Shown piece after piece: positions 11,413 through 25,837 of a stretch of DNA of 64,000 bases (within the stretch, counting starts at the first letter, position 1; every line of letters starts with the position of its first letter). Source of the DNA: Phlebopus portentosus (taxonomy: Eukaryota > Basidiomycota > Agaricomycetes > Boletales > Boletinellaceae). Where the stretch lies: contig JAYXKI010000007.1 of the NCBI GenBank assembly GCA_037892935.1, positions 310,001 to 374,000 of the forward strand. The letters run 5' to 3'. The notes below the pieces were generated by a model. It ran no database searches and was not told the DNA's origin. It worked only from the letters and a program-made list of their open reading frames with translations. The position numbers were made by a program, and so were the translations under genes.

Positions 11413-14400
11413 TAGACTTCGGACTTTCCTGTATATTCTTTTTTTTTGCAAGATGTTGCATTGGCAATTATTCACATTACGTTACGCGGTTGCATGCATG
11501 TACTTATTGATATTACCTGTGATCAAAAAAATTAGATCGATTTCATAATCGTATGCAAGATCTCTTTGTGATCGTGGGAAAGTATCGTGCACGTCTCTTG
11601 CGACAGTCTGAGAAGCTTCAAACTTCGAGTCCCCTTGTCGTACAGCAGTGCTACTTCTTGAGAAGCTGTTCTCTGACCCCATCTTCTTTGTCATTGCGTG
11701 CCGGCGTGCCGAAGCGGTGGGTTCAAGTCAAGATGATGAACCTTTGTCGTGGCGATGCTCTGGACCTATGAGTTCGTGTTTTCTATCTCAACTGGATCAA
11801 CCCAAACGTCCTTCGTTGCAAGGTGGGTGTATCTAATAGGATTGACATTTCATGCAATTCCTTCAACACTTTTGGGCCCAAATTTCAATGAAGGTGAGTG
11901 GGCGGACTTCATTTCTTTCTCTACATCGGCAAAGATTTACTCTCAAAAGGTTTCTCTGCGAGAATCTAATCTCATATGGCTTCAGCATTCAAAGAATGCT
12001 CTAACCCCCGTATGGAGTTGGGAACTGGCACTACGGTAAGGAGAAGACTATTCCTGTGCCCTGAACGCAACGTTTTTGTAGCACATCCATCTTGTTCTCG
12101 GTCTGTATTGATCGTCGCAATTGCACATATTCCAGGCCTTGAAAGAACGTTGCAAGCTACATGCCTTAACTTCTCAGTCTAGTACTGACTTGTGATAGCT
12201 TTGTTCCGAGTTCAGATCGCAGAGGGTATCGGCCCTTCGCGCGAACGGGTTGTGAATAACCACACCTAATCAATCCAGACAACTAGAACTTGGGCACCTA
12301 CCTTTGCGGTACGAACATCTATACCCGCACTACTACTAGAGCCTACCCTCATATACTAGGTCAGTACTGTACAACATCTAAAGTCCTGTAGCTCACAACC
12401 GGACCGAATCATCACTTGGCGGAGTATATGCCATCAGAAATTGTATGAGGGTGACGGATGGTCTAATATATACAAGGCAAGCACCACACTTCTGGTAATA
12501 CGAAACAATATTAAGAACAATGGATGCAAGGTGCTCGCTAAGCTATAACGGAGGCATTGGAGGTTATATTACGACCCTCGCAGCGGTTATCCTGCTATAG
12601 CCGAGTCAAATCGCCGTTCTGAGGGTCGCGACCAGGTCCGTTATTCACACGCATGCAAGGGAACGTACGATACGCGCACTTCTGTCTCTGCCGCGTACCG
12701 CGAAATGCCTTTCTTCCCGAAGGATGACGTCGTTTTTATCATGCGGCTTGACAAGGAAGTGGATGCCTGTGTGACGAAGTCTAGAAGCGGAGCTTCGGGA
12801 GACAGTTCCTCAAAATTTCTCCCATGAAAACGGCGTCCTAGCTTCATCTCTAAACCATGATGAAGGTATCTCATTCTTCCGTGAAAACGTACGTCGAGAT
12901 GTTCAGTAGCTCAAATCGGCCAAGCTGCAACAGCCGCAACGCCAGTAGGGTGGTATCTCTTATCTTCTACTTCTATTCTAACGTTCTACCCTGATGAAGA
13001 TTTTGAAATAGGGACATGACGCTCTTTTGGTTCCTTCCAGGCTACGTGGCTTCGCGTTCTCGAAGACGGCTGTCTTTAAAAGGTTTGTAGAGCGTCATAT
13101 CTGAGTCCAGGAGGCCGTCGTCATTGCTTTGTATGCCCGCAGTACGTACTCTCTTCCGCATATATCGGTCTGATGAGCTTGCGGTATCTGAATGGATCAA
13201 TATCATTAATATCTGTTTACGATACAGTCATTGATGTAAGTACCTTCTTGTCTTTATGTGGACAGCGCGGATACTGTCTCAATGGAAATAGCTGAAGAAT
13301 CGATGTGAGTGCGTGTTGTGAACTCCTTGAACTAGACCGAAACGTTTCAGCAAACTGCACATCGGACCAAGTCCCCCGGATTGCCGAGGATATCAGCACA
13401 TGTTCTTGTTCCAGACCTGAAGAACGTTTGTTCACTGATTTCTTATTTCCGGAATTCATAATTTTCCTTAGGAATGAAGTTTTCTCTTCATCCCCGATCG
13501 CGTCTACCTTTCGCAATTGATTTGCCGATGTGCACTGCGGCATTCGGAATGAAGAGTTCATCGCACTCCAGCCGTGACGCACTCTGGCCTACTCCCCCTA
13601 GCTAACGGTCGTACATTGTTCGCAAGTGGACGCGACCACCGCTCTTCGTGACGGGAAAAGGAAGCCGATCAGTCTATTTCTAATCCTGCGTGTCATTCTT
13701 TGGACCAATTTCGCACCTAGACCATTGCAGTGACGATGTTGACCTTCTCGCTCTTGAGAACAACCGCCGTCTGTACGTTACACTGCAGCTTCTTTTTCTC
13801 AGTTCCTGCAAACCAGCCAAACCCTGTGACCTTGAGGAGCCTCTTCTTAAAGCTTAGGTCCTAGCATGCGTCATCTTGACACGTTTGCCCGCAAGATTTA
13901 ACTCTCGGAGTTGTTCTGCAACTATTTTCTCCAGCACAATACATTGGACCACTCAGTTTAAGGAGTATTCCTGATGTATCAGAATTGCTCAAAATTACTT
14001 CGCATGTCCCATAAAAACGACGCTCAACGGTGGACTACTGTACTGTCTATAGCCAGATGCGCCGATTCAACAGATGCGTTAGGCAAAAGCACTAAAATCG
14101 GGTTTCATAAATGTGGGCCATCTAGAGGTGGATTCACCGTTCATAAAGCTATTTGAACACCTGGACGATCCATCATCGCTTTAGCGGACCGAACTTCCCT
14201 ACTGGAAGTCTATCGGCGCTTTGTCCGCTGGTCTGTTTCTCAGATCAGATTGAAATTGTTGTCTCATTACATGTATGAGTTCCCTATCCTGACTAGCATT
14301 TCGCAACAACGCAAGATTCCGGAATGCGCGGTGCGGTTATTGACGGCTACTTTGACTCTACCTATTTGGAGAAAGAGTAGCCGGGTAGTAATGAGTAATC

Positions 14401-17400
14401 AGCATATGGAAATCAAACTGTCATATACCTTATCAACTTGGTCGTGGAAAATAAGAGGCCTTAGTCTTCTCGAATCTCGCTTCGAGATCTAGCCAGGTTC
14501 ACTTCTTAGCTTTCATCAGTCACCGAAAAGGAGCCGCTATGACGCATGATCCACTAGCTTGACTCATTTGGCCACAAACTCCCCTGTACTGTAAGACGGA
14601 TACAGGGTTGCCCGGAAGGAAGAGTTGCAGTTAGCCACTTTCTTGTTTTACTTGGAAAAACTGAATTGATCGCGTACGTGTATCTATTTCAAAACCAGAA
14701 GACGAAGCCGCTGCCTGCTAGACAGCCGAAGCTGCCGAACTTTGTTCCGTGGAATATATCGTTTGCTTGAATCCTCTGATTTCCCGGTGCAAATGAGCTG
14801 ATTCGGTAGGAACGGTGGCAGTCAAGCTTTACGAAGAAATCCGATGTTCTGACGTTGCTGTGGAGCCGGAGCCTCGTGTCCGTTCTCTCGCTCACCTACA
14901 AGGCAGAGTCCGAGATATTAGTTAATTTCATTGTTATGGAGCCATTCTCCGTTGAGCACGCACTATACTTCAAATAGAACCTCGTATCGGTAATCGCCAG
15001 GCCAAGAGACACAATATGGTCGTCCTGAAGTTTAGTTGGCTGAGATAAGTGTTGTGCTCTAAATGAGATTCGTTGCTACTTCACTTGAAGGTTAACAAAT
15101 AAGCTATTGAGGGATTCAGTCATACTGTCAATAGTGATCCATCCGTGGTGAAATTTATACTGTGCACAATTATGCGGCTGTTCGCGTAGAGGAGATTCAC
15201 GGAACCAAATCTACAAGCTCATGGGAGCAGCGGTTGCAGGCGGATATCAACGGTGCTCGCACTTCCGCTTGTGCAGCTAGAAAAGAGGGTGGAAATCCGT
15301 GCTGCCTCAATGATTTTATCGGATGATAATGAAAAAAAAGATTATATGACGGGCAATAAAAACAGTAAAAACACGTGCAGTTCCATCAACTTTATTCACT
15401 AAACTCTATTGTTTCTTGACCATCACTCTAGCAGTTTAGTTTTTAGGCCTTCACAATGATCAAGAACTTTCTTTAATTCGTGCTTATTCGCATGTATATA
15501 TTCTCCGTTTTTCATTTTTACTTACGCGAGGCACTTTTGTTAGTCGCTGGTGCACGCAGGTACCGCCTTCGCTCCGAGCACCCCCAGAACGAGTTCCGAT
15601 GGAAAACGAAAAGGCGCTCGGCCTTTCAGATAACCCCGCCGCCGTAATCTGTGCCGGGTTCTCCTGGATTCGTCGACCACAGTCGTCTCGGTCCGCAGTG
15701 ACCAGCCCAGAAACAAATGGTGCGCTGCAGGTCCGAGCCTTCAATGTCCAATCTGCGCTACTTCTAAATTCTACGATCACTCTTTTGTTTTTCATTGCCA
15801 CGCAGGGAGGTCTTCCAACGGTCGTATGCCGGCACCGTTTCCGACGCCTACATAGGAGCGCCTAGGACCATATCCGAGGCAGCCCAGGCCCGCCGTTCGT
15901 CCATTTCCATTTTATTCATTTCCATTTTATTCAGAGTTGCCAGACATAAGGACACGTGTCGCCCTCATGTCGATACAAGCGTTCCTTGAATCGGGCCAAT
16001 CCACCGAATCTCCGAGGGTTGAGGTGGGCTGAGTTTATCGGCTAGAATAGCCGTGGCCAGCAGCGATCCGGGGCACTCTCGGCTACTGGCTGGAGGAAAG
16101 TCAAGCAAGGGGTTTGGAGCAACGCATTCTGAATAGACAGATTAGCGGAAGTAAGAAGTCAAGAAGATACGGGAGGCACGGCCCTTTCAATCGCATGCGA
16201 TGCCTGAGGGAAATTCCGAAGGTCTTAGCAAGACTTCTCAGAGCGGACTACTCTATCATCGAAGTAAGAAGAGAACAATCAATCTATTTTTCTATGCGAC
16301 TTTTTCGCACCGACACCTTTCTTTTCTTCTAGCTATCGCAAAATGTTCTAATCATGCGTTCTTTCTTCTGCTTTCCAATAAATCCACAATCAGAACTGGA
16401 AGAAGAAGAGCCAGGGTCAATTTTTGAATTCCCTTGCAATGCTACTCAAGATCGTTAGCCGGACCTGTACGGAGATCTTGTCCAAGCGGTCAAAACTACA
16501 GGACCGGGAAGAAGTTGGGCCTCTTCATATGAGCTTGACACCGAAGAATCGACCTGACTAAACCATGGTGGCAGATAACCTTGCAAGCCACCTTCCGAGT
16601 CCACTCACCCAAAACTCGTGACCCCTTTGGCCGATGCATCGCGGAACGCAAGATGCAGGAACGCACAAAGAGAACACTTCTTCACCAACCTAACTCCGTT
16701 CCAATTCAAGAATAAGGTCTCTTCGCCAGTAGCCGGTCCCCCTAGTCTCATTCAAGCCGATAAGCAAGCAGGACCGTGTGAAGACAAGGAAGTCTAGGAC
16801 AAAATTGAACCTTCATGGAAGGTCCCCGCCATTTCGTTCCGTATTCGCGGCTCAGTTTCAACCGACCAATCCGAAGCCGCAATCACCGCTGCGCCTCTGA
16901 GTGATAATAAGAAGGAAATTGACGCCCGGGTTTCGCTTGACCATTTGTCTTTTCCCTGGCGTTTCTACGTTGCCGAAGATAGGACAACTACATGTATGCT
17001 CACGGTCTAATTCCAATTCACAAGGACGTACACCGGCAAGGTTTTTATTTGCTCGACTAAAATAGAATCACTGATAAAACGTGCGTCGTTTCGGATAATG
17101 CTATTGCTCAACGCTCTGCGACGAAACGACGGAAGAAACCCGGTCAAAGTGGAGCTGCTTGACCAGTATTCAGGTGGAGTACTAGATAGAACTGATAGGT
17201 TCTCAGTATTCAACTATTGAACCTTTTTGGACCAGAGCGGTAGAGTCCAGTCCAATCCAGCCCAGAACCAATCTTCGTTGAGCCCAGATTGTTCCAGCGC
17301 TCCAAAAGAAATCACGAATCCGAGCAAAGGTGTCTCGAATGGCTGCTGAAACAGTCGTTCAGATTCACACAACAAAGACATCAAAGCGATAGGAGCGCAG

Positions 17401-20000
17401 AATAAACTTCAGCAACGAGGCCAAGAAGCATTGCAATCCGGAGCCCAGAATAGCCTCCGAACAGGGAATTAAGTAAGTAGGATTGCCCCCCCTTCCTTCC
17501 CCTTACTCTGCACGGATATCTTCAGATTTTTTGAAAAAAATAATCTCGCTTAGAACCTTCGACATCAAGATACCGTCTCGGCGCGATGGAGTACAAATAT
17601 AGGCTGCTGAAAAATTAACTTTGACAGCGACTTCAAGAACTTTGACCAGAACAGGGGATCGTCGAGCTTCCACTGCACAGCCCGAGTGCCCGAGTATTCG
17701 TTCCGTCCCGTAAGGAGATCAATCCAGAAGCTGCATCCCGAGGCGGAACAGAAGTCTCGGAAGCAACTCAGGAAGAGAGGGGCACGAAAATCCAAGTCTG
17801 AAAAATGAAATGTTGCTAATGTTGCGCGATTCAAGGAGTGAATTTCGTCCTTCAGTCAATATCCTAGCCCCATGAGTAAAATTTCAGTTCCATCTGCTCC
17901 TTTCTACCTTCCGTTCGGTGACTTGCTAAATACTCTTCATGTCAACTGATCAAAAAGAAAAGAGGAAGAAACAGCCAAAATAGAAAGAGAACAGAAAGCC
18001 GCTCTGAAGTGCACATCGACTACATGTTCATCGGTCCGAACAAAACAGACACTAAATACGACCGAGACTTCTCCCTTTCTCTGGGCGTACTGTACTGCTC
18101 TCAGCTCTCGTGTGTGTCCAGCACAATCAGCAGGCACTGATGAGCGTTCCGTATAAGTACAAAACACCTTATAAATGAAGGAAGAGGAAGGTATGTCTCT
18201 CGGAAACTTGCGACGTCGAACAAGTAAGAGAAGAGAAGAAATCTCTCAGCTTTCGTGGTCCTAGCCAACCAACCATATCAATGCGATTATCCTCAGATCA
18301 GGGTGCAGCCGATCCTGAGCATGTCGCATGCACGCAGGTGGAAATCACCTGAAGTTGATTCAGTAGCATTTACGGACACAGGAGAGTAGAAAGTAAGGAG
18401 CCAAGGACAAGGAGGAGAAGCGCAGAGAAGCACAGATAAGCCGGACCATGTCGACTTCTCTCAGCTTGCAGCTTCCGCATGTCCTGGTCCGTGGTCAAGC
18501 GACGAGAGTCAATCGGGTCTTTAATGTATTCGGACAGCGTGTAGGGCGTACATTCTACTATCAACATACAAACAAACAAACAGACAAACAAACAACTTTA
18601 TCAAATCGGAGGTAAAAAGAGTTCTTACTCGTCGGCCTCGTGCGAAGGAAAATGTGGGATGCGTGTCTGCTAATTTTCGCGGAATTTTAGGAAGAAGTGG
18701 ACTCGGATGTACATCCGTTTTTCTATATGTTCGTATGATATTGATCACGTCCGTCCTCTTTTCGCGTCTTTGACCCGACTCGCTCGCTCGTTGTAAGTGA
18801 TTTTGAAGACACCCCTTTCTTTTCTTCTTGAAAGTTATTTCAAGGCCAAACTCCCGGAGCGGAATCAGAAAGCTTCCCTCGGTATCGCTTTGATATTGAT
18901 TTCCCAGAGTCCATACATTTTATCTTCACCCTTGATAAAACGCTGCTGAATTAATAGTTAGAGAGAAGGTAGACAAGCTGCAGTAATCAAGTCATTCGGA
19001 CACGACCGCTTCAGCGCCAACTCTTACGGGACTAATTATTCGGATGCTTCAGCAGCTTTGAACCGACAAAAGCCGCGCGCTTCGAAGTCAATAGTAAAGT
19101 AATGAATTCCCGTCCGTCCGACCGAACGAAACCGAACCCCGGAAGGAATAGATCAACCTCTATCCACCCGACTTCTTTGTGGGTAGGATTCCCTTCTGTC
19201 AATTGAACAAGCAGCACGTGGACGGTCACTAGTACACATCGAGACGACGGAGTAGTAGATTAGAAGAAAGACTTTCAATGACCCCAGTTACTCAGAGGTC
19301 CTGCGGACGGTCAGCTGCACATAGGCCTACTCGAGTCAAATGAACGCTCCACGCTCTTTACACTGACATCTGAAAAAAAATGCCGTTCTCGAAATGCAAG
19401 GGTGACACCGCGTGAGAGCAGGAATGAGTCATCTGCACACTCATCACCTGCTATTATCGTCCACCAAGCCCCAACTTCTTTCTTGAAAGGCAACGCCACG
19501 CGGGGGAGGTTCTCCCAACTTTTAGTTTTACCAATCCCGACCAACGCACACGTGAGCGATCCAAATTAGACTTGGCTTCGAAATATCGGACACGGACACA
19601 CGGACGCAGTTTGACGCTGGGTCATCTGCGCCGCGAAAGATAGCACAGAAGTCACGCTTTTGAGTTGGAGGGGCGGACGGTGAGGTGGTTTACGTGTCTG
19701 ATGAGTCATACGTCCCTTCCTCCCTTCTTCCGTTACTTCGACCTGACTAGTCCTTTCGTCCCTCACCTTCGATCGATGAGACTTTGGATCACGAGCTTCC
19801 AAAAGGCGGGAAGAGAACCCAACAGTCGAGCAGATGAGCAACTTGACAGAGTCAGCTGCAAGGCCAAATCCCTTTCTCAGACTTCGATGAAAGACCGACG
19901 ACAGGGAATATGAAGGTATTCTGCTCGTATGACCCCTAGAAGAAGCCAACCGCCAAGAGAGAAATTGACACGATGTCAAGGAACGTTGACGAAAGGCTAT
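11413..20000. other. Gene-poor region without recognisable coding content
   Basis: About 8.6 kb follow the glycoprotein gene. All open frames are short (under about 125 codons), scattered over six frames, and show no family motifs and no exon chains with phase-compatible introns. There is a low-complexity stretch at 18560-18600 (AAAC repeats). Parts around 15.5-17.8 kb read like eroded coding DNA with stops in every frame, but I could not assign them to a transposon or gene family. No terminal repeats were found by eye. Confidence 0.5.
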
Positions 20001-20643
20001 CTTCAGTCGATTCGACACGAGACCAAGATCTGGAGAAGGATCCAAAATAATGCGAGGGCGAAGGGTACCGGTGCGAAAGATTCTAAATAAGCAAGAACAG
20101 TAGATTAGCTGGACGATACAATGAAAGATGAATGGGTCATGAGGAGCTATTCAGCCCGGGTTTACGTAGTACATACCGCTTTATCTTTCTTACGTCCTGC
20201 CGTTCCTCTCTTGCTCCGTCTCTCGATGCACACGATAACGGTCCGCCGACTTCGATATCTTGATAGCCTTGAGCTTGCTTTTCGTTTCAGATTGCTGTAT
20301 ATGCACTTCCAAAGGCCCAGAATAGGGTTAATTGCACGGGTCTGGGACAAAGAACAGACGGAATGATCGTAGAGGAGCAGCACCCATGAAGTTGGTCCGT
20401 GTTCCGTGCTCTGAGGCGGGGAAAGAGAAGGACTTGTTTCGTCCCGTTAGCCGTGAATTCATCATGCATCCGTATCCTGTGCCCCCGTTCTCCGTTCTCG
20501 CTCTTCGCGCTCCGTACCCCATAATCTCGTCACCAAATGCACACAGAGTCGGATATAGACGGCACGCGTACGACACCTCTACACAAGAAGCAAAACGGCG
20601 AGCAAACACGGCAATCCGACAGCCACAGTCATGCACATGAAAT

Positions 20644-21051
20644 GAAGAGGGTCAGTTCGAACCGATCACGCTTATTCCAGTGTGGATTTACCTCCCTACC
20701 CTCTTTCCTCCTTTACCTTCCTTCTGCGCTTTAGGCCAGGAATCTTTAATCTTCTTTTCAATGCGGGCACGAGGACTGGGCTATGGGTACGCAAAGTAAG
20801 GCAAACGTACATACAATGCCGACCATAAAACTTTTTGGACCAGTCATATGAAACAAAGAAGGGGTCAGTTCGAGACGATCACGTCTATCCAATTACAGAA
20901 TGGATTTACCTACCTACCCTCTTTTTCACTTCTATCTTTCTTCTGCGCCTAAAGCCCGGAATCCTCAATCTTCTTTTCGACATGAGCATGAGGACTGGGT
21001 TAGGGGGGGGGGGGGGGGGGGGACACGCAAAATAAGGCGAACGAACATACT
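20644..21051. repeat. Diverged direct duplication (two units of about 170-195 bp)
   Basis: Unit 1 (20644-20814) and unit 2 (20857-21051) share a long collinear similarity: 'GGGTCAGTTCGA', 'GATCACG', 'TGGATTTACCT', 'CTACCCTCTTT', 'CTTCTGCGC', 'GGAATC', 'AATCTTCTTTTC', 'GAGGACTGGG' and the end 'ACATAC' occur in the same order. A 42-bp spacer lies between them. Unit 2 is longer because a pure G20 tract replaces a short 'ATGGGT' in unit 1. Confidence 0.85.
21003..21022 (+). repeat. Pure G20 homopolymer
   Basis: Twenty consecutive G on the plus strand sit inside unit 2 of the 170-bp duplication. The true length may differ because such tracts are error-prone in sequencing. The run could fold as a G-quadruplex. 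Confidence 0.9.
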
Positions 21052-21280
21052 ATACTATACTCAGTCCCCATAGCGAAGCGTTCTTTTCCGCTCTTCAACG
21101 AGCTGGGTGTGAGAGAAAGGAGTAATCCGGGGACCATACGTCGGAACCTCGTAATAACTGCTGGTGAGTCAGAAGCTACGTATGTATGCATCATCCGTGC
21201 GTCCTCGGGCCTCGATCAGCATCGATCAACGTCGTCTGCACATGCACGTACGTCAGTCCTCTTCTGTCTTGGCATCAGCT

Positions 21281-21310
21281 CTCCTCCTCCTCCTCCTCCT
21301 CCTCCTCCTC
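21281..21310 (+). repeat. (CTC)10 microsatellite
   Basis: Ten uninterrupted CTC units. Another simple repeat, (ATAG)n, occurs nearby at 21481-21499. Confidence 0.9.
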
Positions 21311-24300
21311 GGAGATGAGATGTCATCATACATACACAGTGTCCAAGCGTATCGGGCAAACAGACGCGCACATATCGGGCAAACAGACAACGATCGCGGA
21401 GAGCAGCAGCGGGATCTACGGCAGGCCAGATCGTCCGCGTCAATCAATCATGGCAGATGGCAATGACAATGGCAATGACGATAGATAGATAGATAGATAA
21501 GAAGCTGGCCAATAAAATAAAATTAGCATTTCGGTTAACACCTCACCTCGGATTCCCAACCCAAACACTCGACGACATCTCCTTTTTACGTCTTAGCAGC
21601 CCCTGAAGTCCGCAGCAAGATGGCTGATTGGCCAAGTCCACTCCAGTCCACTCCGTCCGTCCGTCCGTAATGCCGTGTCGCAATTCAGTACTGAAGTAGT
21701 ACCCAGAATTCAGTACCCAGAATCCAAAATTGCTTTGCTTTGCTTAGCTTAGCTTCGAAAGTCCTAGCTCGTCCCTGTGATTCCCTCCGGTTCTTGGTTC
21801 TTGGTTCTCTGGTTCTCTGGTTCTCTGGTTCTTCGGTCCTTCGGACTGACGGGAGTGACGAAACAACGAAACACAACACGTATGTACGTCTCCTATCACC
21901 CCCGTCCGTCCGTTCGCCGGCCGGGTACGTACTCCTGTCTAACCAATAAGAATATGAATAATAATTTAAAGAAAGGCGAACGAATAAGATTCCAGACCGG
22001 ACTCGCTCGCGTCAAGGTTTTCACACGAGGAACGAGGCCTGGGTCTCGTTTGCACACAAAAGAGAAAGGAGAATAAGAAGAGAAAAAAAAAAAAGAGAGT
22101 TCAAGCAGGAAGAGAGTTCGCGAAGGACGCAGAATGTGCGGTGGGGATGACGTGTGTGTTTGTGTGCGTACGCACGCGCAGACCCGTATCCACGGTACGC
22201 GCACTGGGCTTGCGGACGCGGATGCGGATGCGGACTCGTGGAATGCACGGGCCAATGAACGCATGGCTGACACAAAGCGCACGGACGAAACGAAACGAAA
22301 GCGTACCTCGTCCCGACCCGACCAGCCTCAATGATATAATATAATCAATACTGACGTTGGGAGAAGAAAGAAAGGGAAAGGGAAAGCGAAAGGGGGCTCG
22401 CAAGCGCTTCGCGGCGACCCAGCATCGACACCACACCATCGCCAAAACACAAAACCCGGTACTTACACTGTACTGTACTGTACTGTACTGTACGGTGTAG
22501 TTCACCGTTCGTTCGTTCACCATTAACTCTCCCGTTTTCAGTTCAATCCATATCGGGCGCAAAGCACTCGCTCGCTGCACCAGCACCAGCACCAGCACCA
22601 GCACAGCACTGGGACATATGGATGGATGATGGATATCGGACGGTTATCGATATAGATGGGGGGGGCAGATAGGGCAACCCAACCTCCTTCTTCTCTGCAA
22701 TGTATGTACCCGTAGTTACGTTACGGGCTGGGCTGGGTGAAACCCAGCGCGCTTCGCGGTGAGCTCACAGGGTTTTTTGTGCTCACGCATGCGATACGAT
22801 ACAATACAATACAATACATACGTACTCCGCTTCGATATTGACATCATATCATGCGCGCTTCTCAAACCGAGGGACGGGGACGCGCGGGGGGAGAAACAAA
22901 GCAGCACACGGCGTTAATATCAATCTACGTGTATCTATAATAATAATCAATCACATCACATCACATCAGAGAGAGAGAGATCGATCGATCTGCTCGCTCA
23001 GATAACTTACGTACCTAAAACGTTATTAATCTGCGCGTATCGTCGACCTCAACGGTCGTCCCAAAATAAAAATAAAAGCTTCGAACCTCAGTCTAAAAAT
23101 AAAAAATAAATAAATAAAACAATCACAAATGAAAAACAGAAAAGCCTCGAGAGTATAGTATAGTATAGTATAGTTAGTTATTTCGTTCCGCTGCACTCGA
23201 CAGACGTCTGTCTGCGCTTATCCTCTCTCCTCCCGAAATCTATATAGATAGAATTCGGATTCGGAAACAGTAATGTGCCGCAACTGAACGCGGATGTCAT
23301 CTGGCCTAACCCTATGACTTGAAGTTACCAAGTTGTAGAGCTCGCCGAATCATTCGTCAGCGGGTTCGTGGCGATGAGTCAGAGGGGGGGGGGGTACGTA
23401 CGTGTCTTCCTCATCACTTCCTCTTCCCCCTCTCCACGCCTCAGTTCTTCCGCACCCCCTCGGTGCAAGCGGTGGATATCGGAGCACGGGACCAACGCAG
23501 CGCAGCACGAGACGAGACGAGATGAGATCATTGATTGATCCAATCCACGAGCAAAGAAGGGGAGAAGGGAGCAGGAGCAGGAGACCACGGAGAAGCTTGC
23601 GAAACTCGCGAAAAAAAAAACAGCAACAGCAACAGCAACAGCAGCACTAGTAGCAGGCAAGTTGTCACAAAACAGACAAGCCCCAAGCTCCAATAGATAG
23701 AAGAAGTAGCAGGAGCAGCGTTCATCTGCGCGCGCAGAACTGCAATCGAGCCAATCGAGCTAGAATCCTAGACCCAACTGCACTTCAATTCGACGCGGAA
23801 GAGCGCCAGAACCAGATGCACACGAGTCAACGCGTTTTCTAGGGGACAGACTGGCACCATACCATGTACCATCTACTACTACTTGAGTCACGTAACGTAC
23901 GGGAGAAGCCCCAGCCCCTCACATTCATTCTAGCGTATGCACATCAAAGAGTAGAGTCCGTTCCACGTTCCAGTCAGTCAGTACTAATGGTCCGAGTCGG
24001 GCCCCGACTCACTTGTATGTATTAGCGGCAACATGCACTTCCCAACAATGTGACAACACGGCGGAACTGAGGACTAAGAAGAAGAAAAGAAGAAGAAGAA
24101 GAAGAAGAGAAGAAGGAAGAATGAAGAATGAATGAATGAATGAAGTCTTAAACAACCGACAGAAGGATATGGATATGGATATCGAGAGTCGAGAGTCGGA
24201 AGTCGAGAGTCGGAAGTCGGGAGTCGGGAGTCGGAAGGCGGGGAACAAGGAACAAGGAATTAGGGATCAGGATCAGGAATAAAATAAGGCATGAGAGTGT

Positions 24301-25837
24301 TACTGCTGCTGCAATTGCCGGTAAGTACTAGTTAGTATTGGTCTGGGAGGATAGAAGACGGCGGATCAGATAAATTATACATTCGTCCGTACATCCCATG
24401 AATCGTGATTGGTCTGCCCGTATTATATCATATTAATATTATACTTGGTATGAGATGAGAGCGCGTATCGAATCGCTCGATCAACCGAAAGTCGGAGAGA
24501 AAAAGAGAGAAATTCAGAAATTAGAAGCGAGGGAAAACCTGACATAGAACACCAGTACTGGTACTGGTTCTCGCCTGACGGACGGATCGCGCGAAAAAAA
24601 AAACCCGACATACTTAGGGATCTAGGTCCCACCGCAGCTCTGCAGGGGACGGACTCATCTCTCAGCGCAATGCAATCCAGTCCAGAACGAAACCGAAACA
24701 CGAAATAGAACTCGGGAGAAAAATGAACGGAATAACCCGCAGAAAGAAGAAGACAAACCAACCAAACAAACAAACGAACGAGGATCAGAACAGCACCCAA
24801 GACCCGACTCGATCGACCCAACCGACGGGAGCTCGAGAGCTGGTTGTGGTGTGGAGATACCGCGGCGCAGCACACGACCGAGGACTCCCGCCGCGTGTCA
24901 AGAACCAGAGTGCGAGAGAGAGATACAGTACGTGGTGTATGGTATGTGGACCCCACGTTAATTATCCAGGCGGGATGAGGGCAGAACCACTTCTTCCTCC
25001 ACCGAGCGGGAAGGGTACTTAATTACGAAGTGGAGGCGTAGGTTAATGTTAATGGACACGGAAAGGCTGATCCTCGGGAGTCAGAAACAGAAACGACGAA
25101 AGGAAAAGACGGAGGTACGCGCGAGAATAAGGATAAGGATAGAGGAACACACATGGGGACGGAGATGGAATTTGGAATTCAGAGAAAGGAAAGCAAGAGG
25201 ACGAAAAAGACTGCGGCAGTGATACGAGGGGGGGAGTGTGCGAGGGGGATAGAGAGAACTCGTGGCGCGGATCCGAGCGTACGTATGTATGAAGGTGGAC
25301 GGTGGCGGTCATCGCCAGAAGTTGGAGTGTCCGGCGCTGCGATGGCAGGGGACATAACGCGACGCGCCGGCGCTTCCTGTCATCCTCACCGGCGAAATGT
25401 CAACGCGACGGCGACGCCTCCGGCAACAAATACGAGTTAGATGGTGAGAGCGTAGATAGATTACGTTTGAAGAGACGAGGAGGAGGAGGAGGATCAAGGC
25501 GTGTTCGCAGAGAGAAAAGAGTGGATTTACCGCGCTCGTAGTAGGGGCAGTCGGCGGAGGAGCAGCTGTGAGACGAGCCGGCGGCAATGCGGAGTAGAGT
25601 TTAGTTGTTAGTCATTTATTTATCACGGACGGAGGTCGGCACGGGTGACGGCAACGGGGACATAGGATAGGATAGGGCTGACGGCATTTTGCCGTGAGTG
25701 AGTGAGTGAGTGGGATGGATCTCGATCTGGGGGACAGAAGTCACGAGCGCATAGACGGATATCGGGCCGGTGATATGGACATGACAATGGGATTGCCATC
25801 GACTGCCGCGTTCATAAAATAAACATTATTTTATTGG

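Larger units (their letters stand above)
20000..25833. repeat. Microsatellite-dense intergenic block, left of the dehydrogenase gene
   Basis: Simple repeats occur every few hundred bases: CCGT (21653-21668), GGTTCTCT (21797-21835), ACTGT (22466-22490), CACCAG (22578-22605), ATACA (22795-22818), GA (22969-22980), TATAG (23152-23175), G-run (23385), CAGCAA (23621-23646), GAA (24077-24118), GAAT (24121-24145), a GAGTCG/GAAGTCG minisatellite (24183-24240) and GTGA (25694-25711). I found no exon chain and no protein motif. All open frames here look like artefacts of low complexity. Confidence 0.8.

Noticed and set aside
20332..20640. Two overlapping 102-codon frames on opposite strands
   Set aside because: Both come from GC-rich low-complexity DNA; no motif, no introns and no promoter support.
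21164..21488. Frames with long Ser, Leu or Arg runs
   Set aside because: They are translations of the (CTC)10 repeat and appear in several frames at once.
22101..22604. A 167-codon minus-strand frame
   Set aside because: Built from microsatellites (TACTG, CACCAG, GCGGAT); amino-acid runs mirror the repeats.
24423..24956. A 177-codon minus-strand frame with Leu/Ser-rich stretches
   Set aside because: No family motif and no exon partner; the composition follows local GAGA/TCTC bias.
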